Source of the DNA: Bombella favorum | GTDB taxonomy: Bacteria; Pseudomonadota; Alphaproteobacteria; Acetobacterales; Acetobacteraceae | Length of the DNA: 64,000 nucleotides | Assembly (NCBI RefSeq): GCF_014048475.1 | Contig: NZ_NWUS01000001.1 | Coordinates: 496,001 to 560,000, forward strand | Direction: 5' to 3' | Part shown: positions 19,879 to 28,039 of the stretch, piece by piece | How positions within the stretch are numbered: position 1 is the stretch's first letter | How the letters are laid out: the number at the start of each line of letters is the position of its first letter | Made by a program: the position numbers and the translations under genes | Notes under the pieces: generated by a model | What the model saw: only the letters and a program-made list of their open reading frames with translations | Databases searched by the model: none | What the model was told of the DNA's origin: nothing

Positions 19879-19915
19879 CAGGTCTTAGCAAAACACAGTT
19901 TTGCACGTGCCCCCC

Positions 19916-20326
19916 CTAATCAGGCAGGTGAAGCGTTCCACGCTCAAATGAGCGCATCCGATACGTTCCACCAGCCTGAGTCTGAATACCCACCACGTCA
20001 ACGCCATGCCGAAAATGCCATGCTGATAAAATGATGGTCTGCCCATCGGCACTGGTAAGCTGATAAACAGCTTCCGCCGGTGTGTCCTTCGGCGGTACTT
20101 CACCAGCAATACCCCATCCTGTCTGATGCTGATGCAACCACTGGTTCATGGCTCCAATCTCGTCTGCCATGAGGTTGCGTTCATCTCCGGCCTCATGCAG
20201 GACCCCACGGGTAACATCGGGCAAATTCCATGGCCGCAGGATAGGCCATGCAACCGTCCAGATCAGCACGACCGGCACGATCACCGCCACCGCAAAAACC
20301 AGAAGAAACTTATTGTTGCGGCTCAT
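19916..20326 (-). CDS. Small membrane-anchored protein, unknown function
   Basis: About 136 residues: an N-terminal transmembrane or uncleaved signal helix (KFLLVFAVAVIVPVVLIWTVAWP), then a probably periplasmic domain of about 110 residues ending in RMRSFERGTLHLPD. I do not recognise the family. The ATG has a near-ideal GGAGGAACAGG before it, lying inside the 3' end of the upstream aminotransferase gene (17-nt overlap), so translation is coupled. A frame eight codons longer exists. Last gene of a marR-degT operon. Confidence 0.75.
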   Translation of the reverse strand: MSRNNKFLLVFAVAVIVPVVLIWTVAWPILRPWNLPDVTRGVLHEAGDERNLMADEIGAMNQWLHQHQTGWGIAGEVPPKDTPAEAVYQLTSADGQTIILSAWHFRHGVDVVGIQTQAGGTYRMRSFERGTLHLPD

Positions 20327-21464
20327 CCTGTTCCTCCGCCCATTGACCAATCACCGCCAGTACATACGCCACTGCCTCATCTGAAAGATCAGCATGAATC
20401 GGCAGAGCCAACACATGCTCTCCTATCCTTTCTGCAACTGGCAGGGCAATCCCATCATGCTGCGCCTGATAAGCAGGCTGCTGATGCAAGGGCTTAGGAT
20501 AATAAATGGCCGTAGCAATTTCAGCCTCGGTGAGACGATCACGCAGACTGTCCCGCAAGATACGGGATGGCAGGCTCACGCAATAAACAGCCCAAGCACT
20601 CTGGCTATCTGGCACCCGCACGGGCGGACGAACCAAAGAAGGAAGGCCAGCATCATAGGCCCGTGCCACACCCTCACGCCGCTTTAGCTCATCCTCAAAA
20701 ACATCCATCTTGCTCAGCAAAACAGCCGCCTGAAAGCTATCAAGCCGAGCATTCAAGCCGATCCGCTGCACTTCGTAACGCTGGTGCCCCTCTCCATGAC
20801 TGCGCAATGAGCTATAAAGAGCCGCTTTTTCATCATCATCTGTCAGTACGGCCCCACCATCACCATAACCGCCCAGCGGCTTGGAAGGGAAAAAGGACAA
20901 TGTGGTGGCCCCAGCCTCATGGCCCAGCTTCCGCCCCTTATAGGAGGCTCCAAAAGACTGGGCACAATCCGCCGCAAGAAACAGCCCCTCCCGGGCAGCA
21001 AAACGATTCAGTTCATCCCACGGAGCCGGCTGCCCGAATAGATCCACGCCTATAATCGCCTGCGGTCGTAGCTGCCCTGCCTGACGGATGTCCTCAAGAC
21101 GTTGCTCTAGCGAGGGCAGGCTGATCTGAAATGTCTGTGGGTCCACATCCACAAAAACAGGCACGGCCCCTAGCAGAAGAACCACCTCTGCCGTGGCCGT
21201 ATAGGTGAAAGCGGGTAAAAACACCGCCATACCGGGGCCGATGCCCTCTGCCATCAGAACCATCAGCAAAGCATCCGTGCCAGATGACACACCGATAGCA
21301 TGACGGGCCCCGCCATAACGGGCCAGACGTTCCTCTAGCTCCGTTACTTCCGGCCCCATCACGAAACGACAATGCGCAAGGACACGATCCAGCCGCTCCC
21401 GCAGGGCCGCACCAAGACGCTTCTGCTGGGCAGGTAGATCGAGAAAAGGAACAGGCCCGGACAA
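20310..21464 (-). CDS. DegT/DnrJ/EryC1/StrS-family aminotransferase
   Basis: A PLP-dependent sugar aminotransferase-like protein of 384 residues. The N-terminus PVPFLDLPAQQ, the GVSSGTDALLMVL segment, the AADCAQSFGASYKGR loop, and the Schiff-base lysine in FFPSKPLGGYGDGG are diagnostic of the fold-type I family that aminates keto-sugars. The frame begins at a TTG 4 nt after the marR stop; no ATG precedes conserved sequence, so TTG is likely real. No other sugar-nucleotide genes are adjacent, so the substrate is unknown. Confidence 0.9.
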   Translation of the reverse strand: MSGPVPFLDLPAQQKRLGAALRERLDRVLAHCRFVMGPEVTELEERLARYGGARHAIGVSSGTDALLMVLMAEGIGPGMAVFLPAFTYTATAEVVLLLGAVPVFVDVDPQTFQISLPSLEQRLEDIRQAGQLRPQAIIGVDLFGQPAPWDELNRFAAREGLFLAADCAQSFGASYKGRKLGHEAGATTLSFFPSKPLGGYGDGGAVLTDDDEKAALYSSLRSHGEGHQRYEVQRIGLNARLDSFQAAVLLSKMDVFEDELKRREGVARAYDAGLPSLVRPPVRVPDSQSAWAVYCVSLPSRILRDSLRDRLTEAEIATAIYYPKPLHQQPAYQAQHDGIALPVAERIGEHVLALPIHADLSDEAVAYVLAVIGQWAEEQDEPQQ

Positions 21465-21468
21465 GAAA

Positions 21469-21870
21469 TCAGCCAGCTTTACGCGTCTGGAGAGACGCTA
21501 CAGACGACAGGACAGGCGCACGGACGACCACATCATCCCCGCTAGCTTCCTCCATGACACTCCGCAGCCCCCGCAGATAGGCAGACCCCTTCAGCGTGCG
21601 CTGTACAAGGACAGAGCGGCGGTCTAGCGGGTCCACCTTGCGGCGAGCAAGGTCTAATTCACTCAGGCGGTCCAATGCCCGGGTGATGGCCGGTTTAGAC
21701 ACGTTGAGCGACTGGGCAAGGCCCCGCACTGTATGTGCCCCATCTTCCAGATAACAGCTCAGAAACACAGCCAGCTGGCGGGCGGACAGGTCCGGCCCCT
21801 CACCACGCACTGTGGAAACGATCGTATCACGCAGCAATTGAAGCATGCGGTTATCAGCATTCCGACTCAT
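21469..21870 (-). CDS. MarR-family transcriptional regulator
   Basis: About 133 residues with a winged helix-turn-helix: LSARQLAVFLSCYL, then LAQSLNVSKPAITRALDRL as the recognition region and the wing VDPLDRRSVLVQRT. It probably binds DNA as a dimer. I chose the start MSRNADNRM; a frame to 21948 would place the start in a promoter-like stretch (TAACTACATTAT). First gene of a three-gene minus-strand operon with the aminotransferase and membrane protein, so it may regulate them. A long inverted repeat lies about 170 nt upstream. Confidence 0.85.
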   Translation of the reverse strand: MSRNADNRMLQLLRDTIVSTVRGEGPDLSARQLAVFLSCYLEDGAHTVRGLAQSLNVSKPAITRALDRLSELDLARRKVDPLDRRSVLVQRTLKGSAYLRGLRSVMEEASGDDVVVRAPVLSSVASLQTRKAG

Positions 21871-22040
21871 AATAAAAGCCCCATCGTTTCCGGTTTCAGA
21901 TGCCCCCATACACCCAGCATGACCATCCGCCTCTCGGCCATACCTCATAATGTAGTTACACGGGGACTTTGCTTTTCGCCCAGTTTGTGACGCTTTTGCA
22001 TCGAAATGACAAGCACTCTCAATGCAGGGCAGCTATTCCC

Positions 22041-22080
22041 AAACCTGTTTTCCATTACATTTTGTAGGGAAAACAGGTTT
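22041..22080. repeat. Perfect 13-bp inverted repeat
   Basis: AAACCTGTTTTCC (22041-22053) is repeated in inverse as 22068-22080 with a 14-nt spacer that itself contains TACA/TGTA. No T-run follows on either strand. It lies between the aminopeptidase stop and the marR start. It may act as a transcription-ending hairpin for the aminopeptidase, or as an operator or leader structure for marR. Confidence 0.7.
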
Positions 22081-22109
22081 CTGTACCAAATGTTACAAAT
22101 TGTTTCTTC

Positions 22110-23501
22110 TTAGAAACTTTCCGAAAACGCACGGAAAAGTGCTCTCAGAGCAAGCACCTCTCCCCCTGCGGGGCGACCGGGACGGGTCGTGTCATTCCAT
22201 GCGTAGGTGTCCACATGCGCCCATGTCTGCCCTGACGGCACGAAACGCTGTAGAAACAGGGCCGCCGTGATGGCCCCTGCCATCGGGCGGGAAGACAAAT
22301 TGTTACAGTCGGCAATCGGGCTGTTCATCCAATCATCATACTCTGCCCAGAGAGGAAGCTGCCAAAGAGGATCGTGCGTTTCTTTTCCAGAAGCAAGAAT
22401 ATGTTCTGCCAGTTCTTCATCATTACTGAACAAGGCGGGCAGATCAGGCCCTAAAGCGACACGGGCGGCACCGGTCAATGTTGCGGCATCCAGCAGCACG
22501 TCAGGTTGGCTCTCGGCGGCTTCGGTCAGAAGATCTGCCAAAACGAGACGCCCTTCCGCATCCGTGTTGCCAACTTCGACACGCAACCCCTTGCGGGTCG
22601 TCAGTACGTCACCCGGCCGCATGGCATGGCCGGAAATACTGTTTTCTACACAACCAAGGCGGATCTCCAACGCAATGTCAGCTTCGGAATCTAGCAAGGC
22701 ACAGGCCAGTGCCAGCATCAGAGTGGCCCCGCCCATATCCTTCTTCATCTTCGCCATGGAGGAACCGGGCTTTAGATCGTAACCGCCTGTATCGAAACAA
22801 ACGCCCTTCCCTACGAGAGACAAGCGTGGCGCATCTTTCGTCCGGCCGGCCTTACGACCAATCACGACCACGGCAGGTCTGTCAGACCCGGCCCCGACCG
22901 CCGCCAAACAAGGATAGGCCGTCTCCAGGGCCTCACCTTCAACCAGCTCTACAGAGGCCTTCCGTTCTGTCAGCATCTTGCGGGCAGCTTCGGCTAGTTC
23001 TGTTGGCCCCATAAGGTTGGCGGGCGTATTGATGAGGTCCCGCCCAAGCCATGCCGCCCGTGCTAGAATCCGAGCCTCCCGCCCCAACTCTGTCGGGACG
23101 CAGAGCTTTGCACTTGTCTTTTCTGCTTGGGCCGCTCCTTTAAGCTGGTATTCATAAGCACCGAGGCAAAAACCAAGAATCAACTCTTCCAAAATGGAAG
23201 CATCAAGCCCTTCAGGCTGCGGTATCCAGCATCCTTCCCTCAGGTGGGTAGGCAAAGCACCATACGGCATGGGGCCTTTCCCTGTTTCCACACAGAAGAC
23301 AGCGCCGGATACACCATCCTGCCCCGGCAACAAGGTGAACTGCCCGGCACGCCCCTCGAAGCCCTGCTTCCGCAAGAACGCCTCATGAGACCCCAGCAGG
23401 CCGGACAATGTTACCTCATCACCTGCCTTCACTACATAGAGGGGCAGAGCCGAGCCTCCCTCATCGGGAGTGCAGAGGGGCAAAAACGGAGCGTCAGACA
23501 T
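22110..23501 (-). CDS. Leucyl aminopeptidase family (M17) metallopeptidase
   Basis: A cytosolic two-metal aminopeptidase of 463 residues. The C-terminal catalytic domain has the metal and active-site blocks GKGVCFDTGGYDLKPG, KKDMGGA and the signature NTDAEGRLVLAD, plus the DAATLTGAA segment. The N-terminal domain is divergent, as is usual in this family; alphaproteobacteria often carry such a second M17 enzyme besides PepA, so I give no symbol. A small 6-bp hairpin (GTTTCT/AGAAAC) overlaps the stop codon. Divergent from the helicase gene. Confidence 0.93.
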   Translation of the reverse strand: MSDAPFLPLCTPDEGGSALPLYVVKAGDEVTLSGLLGSHEAFLRKQGFEGRAGQFTLLPGQDGVSGAVFCVETGKGPMPYGALPTHLREGCWIPQPEGLDASILEELILGFCLGAYEYQLKGAAQAEKTSAKLCVPTELGREARILARAAWLGRDLINTPANLMGPTELAEAARKMLTERKASVELVEGEALETAYPCLAAVGAGSDRPAVVVIGRKAGRTKDAPRLSLVGKGVCFDTGGYDLKPGSSMAKMKKDMGGATLMLALACALLDSEADIALEIRLGCVENSISGHAMRPGDVLTTRKGLRVEVGNTDAEGRLVLADLLTEAAESQPDVLLDAATLTGAARVALGPDLPALFSNDEELAEHILASGKETHDPLWQLPLWAEYDDWMNSPIADCNNLSSRPMAGAITAALFLQRFVPSGQTWAHVDTYAWNDTTRPGRPAGGEVLALRALFRAFSESF

Positions 23502-23518
23502 ATGAATACCGTCCCATC

Positions 23519-23539
23519 AGCCAGAGTGTGACTCTGGCT
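23519..23539. repeat. Perfect 9-bp hairpin in divergent promoter region
   Basis: AGCCAGAGT-GTG-ACTCTGGCT sits in the roughly 100 nt between the divergent aminopeptidase and helicase starts. There is no T-run beyond it, so it is not an ordinary terminator. It could be an operator or a leader hairpin. Confidence 0.6.
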
Positions 23540-23600
23540 TTGCTGAAAAACTCTCTGGAATGTCTTGCTTTTATCCCATTCAAGCAAGATCATTCCAGCC

Positions 23601-26183
23601 ATGACGGGACCATATCCATCCTTTACCACGGCGGCCTCCCAGCCACCGGGCCCAATCCACGCCGTACTCGGCCCCACCAATACTGGCAAGACTCATTACG
23701 CCCTTACCCGCATGATGGCCCATCAGAGCGGTATTATCGGCTTTCCCCTCCGCCTTCTGGCGCGGGAGAATTATGAACGTCTCGTCAAGCTGAAAGGCGA
23801 ACGTCATGTCGCCCTGCTAACAGGTGAGGAAAAGATCATTCCCCCCGGTGCCCGCTGGTTCTCCTGCACAGTTGAAGCTATGCCGTTGGACCGGAAGGTG
23901 GATTTTGTCGGGATTGACGAGATACAGCTCGCTGCCGACCCCGACCGTGGGCACATCTTCACCGACCGTCTCCTCCACGCTCGTGGTAAAGGTGAAACTC
24001 TCTTTTTAGGGGCCGAGACCATCCGTGGGCTGCTGCGGCAGCTCGTACCCGGCATCACGATCGAGACCCGTGCCCGCCTCTCCCAGCTCACAAATATCGG
24101 GCCGGTCAACCTCACCCGCCTGCCGCCCCGCTCCGCCATCGTGGCTTTTTCCGCCACGGAGGTTTACGCCATTGCTGAAGCCATCCGCCAGAAACGGGGC
24201 GGCTGTGCCATCATCATGGGGCGTCTTAGCCCCCGTACCCGCAATGCGCAGGTCGCCCTCTACCAGAACCGGGATGTGGACTATCTCGTAGCGACTGATG
24301 CCATCGGTATGGGGCTGAACATGGATGTGGACCATGTCGCCCTTGCCTCCCTCCACAAATTTGACGGCCAGAACTCTCGTGCTCTCACACCGCAAGAGGT
24401 CGCCCAAATTACCGGGCGAGCTGGCCGGGGCATGAGAGACGGCACGTTCGGCACCACGGCGTCTTGCCCACCTATGAGCCAGGACCTCATTAAAGCGGTG
24501 GAAGACCATCATTTCGAGGCCATCAAAGCCATCTACTGGCGGCAGACCAACCTTGATTATAGCTCCCCTGAAAAGCTCTTCCACAGCCTGATGAGCAAGC
24601 CGCCCCGCCCCGGACTGATTACCGGGCGTACAGCGTCCGATCTGGACGTGCTGAGCGGCCTTATGCAGATGGAGGATATCCGGGACGTAGCCCGAGGGCA
24701 CAAAGCCACAGAACTGCTCTGGGAAGTTTGTCAGATTCCAGACTTCCGCAAGCTCGGCGATGGCAGCCATACACGGCTTTGCGCTCGCCTTTTCCTTGAT
24801 CTGTTAAAACATCGCCGTATTCCTCCAGCATGGATGGAAGGGCAATTACGGGGACTAGACCGGCTGGATGGAGACATGGACACGCTGATGCACCGCCTCT
24901 CTGGTGTGCGGGTTTGCGCCTATGTGGCGGCCCGAACGGGCTGGATGCATCAGAGCCGCCAGTGGCAGGAGCGTTGCCGTGCGGTGGAAGACCGCCTCTC
25001 CGACACGTTACATGAGCGACTAAAGGAACGTTTCGTCAACAAACGGGCCACAGCCCTGCTTCGCCGGCCTGAAGCAGGCTCGGCCTCCGATGCCCTCTAT
25101 GCCGTTACACCCCAAAACCGCATCATCGTGGAAGGCCATGAGATAGGCCAGATTGTCGGTTTTACAATGCAAATCGATACCCCCACCGACAGTCGGGAAG
25201 GTGAACTGCTGTTACGGGCCGGCAAAAGAGCGTTACGACAAGCTATGCCCGCCCGGATACGCCATTTCCTGCAACAAGATGCCAGCCAACTGACACTGAG
25301 CGATGATAGACAAATTCACTGGGAGGGAAGCGCCATTGCCACACTCACCCGTGGCGATGATCTATTCCATCCCCTCATCCAGCTTCTGCCCGGAGAGTTT
25401 CAGGACAATCACCAAAGCCGACAGGTACAGACGCATCTTCAGGCCCTGATTACAGAACGAATCAACGGCATACTGGCTCCCTTTCTCCGACTGGCAGAGC
25501 AACTACAGGGCAATCCAACCCTACGGGGCCTCTATTACCGCCTGCGGGAAGATGGTGGTACCACACCGACCCTGCCTGAAGACCGGCGGCTCTCCCCGGT
25601 AGATAGGAAACGCCTCTATCGCAATGGGGTACGTATCGGAGTGCGTCAGATTTATTATCCGCTGCTCTTCCGCCCTGCCAGCTTACCTATGATGATCCTG
25701 CTTCATAATGTCTGGCACAACCGCCACCAGAAGACGCCAAACGCTGCCCGAATCTGCCTGCCGGTTGCAGACTATCCGACACCCCCGCCGGGATGGGAAG
25801 AGACCGGCCCTGTCCATACCCGCCTCGATAGGCTGGACGCCCTCCTCTCTACTCTTCGCCCACATGGGCGACAGCCGAACCGCTCTTTCATCGCACCGGA
25901 TACGCTTGCTTCATCCCTTGGGATAAAAACAGCCCTATTACCCGCCCTCTTGAAGAGCCTGAGCATCCCTCACCATGCCCCACAGCCTCTTACAGCTGAT
26001 CAGTACGGCCCAGCCTCTCCGCTTATCATTCTAGGACGAGCAAACCGCAAAGGGACAAAGCCTATCAAGCACACACGCCAGAACCGAAAGACAAACCCTC
26101 CCCGCAAAGAACAAAAGAACACCCGCAAACTGGCCGACTCTCCTTTTGCTGCGCTGCAGAAATGGTCATCCGGTAAATCATGA
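23601..26183 (+). CDS. SUV3-like ATP-dependent RNA helicase
   Basis: A superfamily 2 helicase of about 860 residues. The ATPase part has Walker A LGPTNTGKTHYA, motif II GIDEIQ, motif III-like AFSATEVY, and C-terminal RecA motifs ATDAIGMGLNMD and QITGRAGRGMRDG, the pattern of SUV3-type helicases. The remaining half is unrecognised, with an Arg/Lys-rich tail. The frame opens at a TTG (23565), but the ATG at 23601 is more likely; neither has a strong ribosome site. The S4-domain gene overlaps its stop (ATGA), and fdxA follows, matching the usual alphaproteobacterial order. Confidence 0.9.
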   Translation: MTGPYPSFTTAASQPPGPIHAVLGPTNTGKTHYALTRMMAHQSGIIGFPLRLLARENYERLVKLKGERHVALLTGEEKIIPPGARWFSCTVEAMPLDRKVDFVGIDEIQLAADPDRGHIFTDRLLHARGKGETLFLGAETIRGLLRQLVPGITIETRARLSQLTNIGPVNLTRLPPRSAIVAFSATEVYAIAEAIRQKRGGCAIIMGRLSPRTRNAQVALYQNRDVDYLVATDAIGMGLNMDVDHVALASLHKFDGQNSRALTPQEVAQITGRAGRGMRDGTFGTTASCPPMSQDLIKAVEDHHFEAIKAIYWRQTNLDYSSPEKLFHSLMSKPPRPGLITGRTASDLDVLSGLMQMEDIRDVARGHKATELLWEVCQIPDFRKLGDGSHTRLCARLFLDLLKHRRIPPAWMEGQLRGLDRLDGDMDTLMHRLSGVRVCAYVAARTGWMHQSRQWQERCRAVEDRLSDTLHERLKERFVNKRATALLRRPEAGSASDALYAVTPQNRIIVEGHEIGQIVGFTMQIDTPTDSREGELLLRAGKRALRQAMPARIRHFLQQDASQLTLSDDRQIHWEGSAIATLTRGDDLFHPLIQLLPGEFQDNHQSRQVQTHLQALITERINGILAPFLRLAEQLQGNPTLRGLYYRLREDGGTTPTLPEDRRLSPVDRKRLYRNGVRIGVRQIYYPLLFRPASLPMMILLHNVWHNRHQKTPNAARICLPVADYPTPPPGWEETGPVHTRLDRLDALLSTLRPHGRQPNRSFIAPDTLASSLGIKTALLPALLKSLSIPHHAPQPLTADQYGPASPLIILGRANRKGTKPIKHTRQNRKTNPPRKEQKNTRKLADSPFAALQKWSSGKS

Positions 26184-26467
26184 TGGAAGAACAGCGGCTT
26201 GACCTCTGGCTCTATTACACACGGCTTGCCAAAACCCGTGGCCTTTGTGCTGCTTTCATCCGCAAGGGGCGGGTTAGAATCAATGGGCAACGGACACACA
26301 AAACTCATGCCCGCCTCAGGCTCGGTGATATCGTCAGTTTCGCTTCCCCTCACCGTGAGAGAGAGGTGTGTGTTTGGCGTGTCATGCAGCTAGGAGAACG
26401 CCGGGGCCCCGCCAAAGAAGCGGCTCTACTTTATGAACGGATAGAGGAAAAGACGGCTAATTTCTGA
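26180..26467 (+). CDS. S4-domain RNA-binding protein (Hsp15-like)
   Basis: A 95-residue basic protein with a single S4 fold: RLDLWLYYTRLAKTR, FIRKGRVRINGQ and RLGDIVSF. Hsp15-type proteins bind rRNA of stalled 50S subunits. Its ATG overlaps the helicase stop by 4 nt, so the two are co-translated, which suggests joint work on structured RNA. Confidence 0.9.
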   Translation: MMEEQRLDLWLYYTRLAKTRGLCAAFIRKGRVRINGQRTHKTHARLRLGDIVSFASPHREREVCVWRVMQLGERRGPAKEAALLYERIEEKTANF

Positions 26468-26569
26468 CAATAGGCTTGCAAAAGGCCCTCCCCTTTCGGC
26501 ATATCAGTGCTGGAATCCTTGAAATGGGCCGTTTGGCTGGCCTGCAACACCAAACCGGAGACGCCAATA

Positions 26570-26902
26570 ATGGCCTATGTGGTCACTGAAAACTGCGTTC
26601 GCTGCAAGTTCATGGACTGTGTGGAAGTCTGCCCCGTTGACTGCTTCTACGCTGGTGAGAACTTCCTTGTCATCAACCCTGATGAATGCATTGACTGCGG
26701 CGTGTGTGAGCCCGAATGTCCGGCAGAAGCCATCTTCCCCGATAGCGATGCCCGTGCTGCTGACTGGATGGAAATCAACGCCAAATATTCAACCATCTGG
26801 CCGAATATGAGCCAGAAAGGCACACCGCCCGCCGACCGTGAAGAATGGAACGGCAAGGAAGGCAAGCGTGAGATGCTCTCTGAAGAGCCGCATAAAGACT
26901 AA
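26570..26902 (+). CDS. fdxA: 7Fe ferredoxin FdxA
   Basis: A 110-residue ferredoxin with one [3Fe-4S] and one [4Fe-4S] cluster. The first cysteine group is in [19 protein letters not shown] and the second in [13 protein letters not shown]. The C-terminal extension ([16 protein letters not shown]) is typical of FdxA. The start is MAYVVTENC with GGAG 9 nt upstream; the longer frame from 26507 adds 21 unconserved residues. Followed by a strong terminator. Confidence 0.95.
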   Translation: MAYVVTENCVRCKFMDCVEVCPVDCFYAGENFLVINPDECIDCGVCEPECPAEAIFPDSDARAADWMEINAKYSTIWPNMSQKGTPPADREEWNGKEGKREMLSEEPHKD

Positions 26903-26930
26903 TCAGCCTTCTCGCTTAGCAGCTGACAAA

Positions 26931-26965
26931 ACCCCCGGAGGATGCCCATCCTCCGGGGGTTTTTC
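26931..26965 (+). terminator. Intrinsic terminator for fdxA
   Basis: A 14-bp perfect stem (ACCCCCGGAGGATG, 26931-26944, with 26947-26960) followed by five T residues. It ends the helicase-S4-fdxA transcript. Confidence 0.95.
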
Positions 26966-27003
26966 TTTGCCAGTGATCCCGCCCCTTTTTAGCAGGTTCA
27001 CAT

Positions 27004-27037
27004 AAAAAAAGCCGGCGGAGGTAATCCCCCGCCGGCT
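27004..27037 (-). terminator. Intrinsic terminator for the cyo operon
   Basis: Stem GCCGGCGG (27011-27018) with CCGCCGGC (27029-27036), followed on the minus strand by seven T residues (27004-27010). It lies 32 nt beyond the cyoD stop. Confidence 0.9.
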
Positions 27038-27068
27038 TCTTCATAGTGCTGACATGATAGGCTGACTA

Positions 27069-27407
27069 TTAGCCAGCCATCATGTTTGCCTGTGCGTCCC
27101 AAAGAACAAACAGGTAACCAGCCACCACGATCAGAACCATCAGAGCCGTCACGATGAAGGCTGCCAGATTCTGCCGCTGTGAGAGGCTCTTCGCACCCAT
27201 GTGCAGGAAGAAGATCAGATGGACAACCATCTGCACTGCAGCCAGCACACCAAGAATGGCAATCGTCTGCCAGAAGGAGAAGGCCTTGCTGAGGACAGTG
27301 GCGAAGGACGCCACTGTCAGGATCACGGCCAGAACGAAACCTACAATGTAGGAACCATAGGAACCGTGATTCTCACCTTCGTGCGATGTCGTATGATTCT
27401 CGCTCAT
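27069..27407 (-). CDS. cyoD: Cytochrome o ubiquinol oxidase subunit IV
   Basis: A 112-residue small subunit with three transmembrane helices (GFVLAVILTVASFATVLS; IAILGVLAAVQMVVHLIFFL; AFIVTALMVLIVVAGYLFVL), the layout of CyoD, which helps assembly of the oxidase. Its ATG overlaps the cyoC stop (TAATG). Last gene of cyoABCD. Confidence 0.96.
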   Translation of the reverse strand: MSENHTTSHEGENHGSYGSYIVGFVLAVILTVASFATVLSKAFSFWQTIAILGVLAAVQMVVHLIFFLHMGAKSLSQRQNLAAFIVTALMVLIVVAGYLFVLWDAQANMMAG

Positions 27408-28030
27408 TAGACAACACTCCCCAGGTAAACGAAGGAAAAGACGCAGATCCAGACGATATCAAGGAAATGCCAGAACAGGCTCAGGCATGTCAGTTTCGTC
27501 TGCATCCGGGTGCTCAGCCCCTGCTTGCCCATGATCTGGAAGAACAGGACCAGCATCCAGATCAGACCGATCGTGACGTGCAGCCCGTGCGTGCCTACCA
27601 GCGTAAAGAAGGAAGACAGGAAGGCGGACTTGTCCGGACCAGCACCATGAGCCACGAGCTCATTGAATTCCCTGATCTCAAGAACCACGAAGGAAACACC
27701 GAGCAGGAAGGTCAGCAGCAGCCAACCCAACACGGCACCCTTGTTCTTCTTGTGGGCGTTGATGGATGCAAAGCCGTATGTGATGGAAGAGAAAAGCAGG
27801 ATGGCTGTTTCGATCTCAACATTCTTGATATCGAACAGGTCCTTACCCGTCGGCCCACCAGCAAAGTGATGGCAGAGTGTAGCAAAGACGGCAAACAGCG
27901 TGCCGAAAATGATACAGTCCGTCATCAGGTAGATCCAGAAACCAAAAATCGTGGTTTCCTGCTGATGGTGCTCATGCTCATCGTGATGAGCAGAGGGTGC
28001 GTGAGTTGCGTCGTAAGACATGGTTTTCAT
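27407..28030 (-). CDS. cyoC: Cytochrome o ubiquinol oxidase subunit III
   Basis: A subunit of 204-207 residues with five transmembrane helices and the conserved [15 protein letters not shown] start and [10 protein letters not shown] loop. A His-rich N-terminus precedes the first helix. Two ATGs three codons apart are possible: GGAGG lies 2 nt before the first and 11 nt before the second (28021), so the start is ambiguous. It sits 9 nt after cyoB and overlaps cyoD. Confidence 0.96.
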   Translation of the reverse strand: MKTMSYDATHAPSAHHDEHEHHQQETTIFGFWIYLMTDCIIFGTLFAVFATLCHHFAGGPTGKDLFDIKNVEIETAILLFSSITYGFASINAHKKNKGAVLGWLLLTFLLGVSFVVLEIREFNELVAHGAGPDKSAFLSSFFTLVGTHGLHVTIGLIWMLVLFFQIMGKQGLSTRMQTKLTCLSLFWHFLDIVWICVFSFVYLGSVV

Positions 28031-28039
28031 CGCCTCCCT

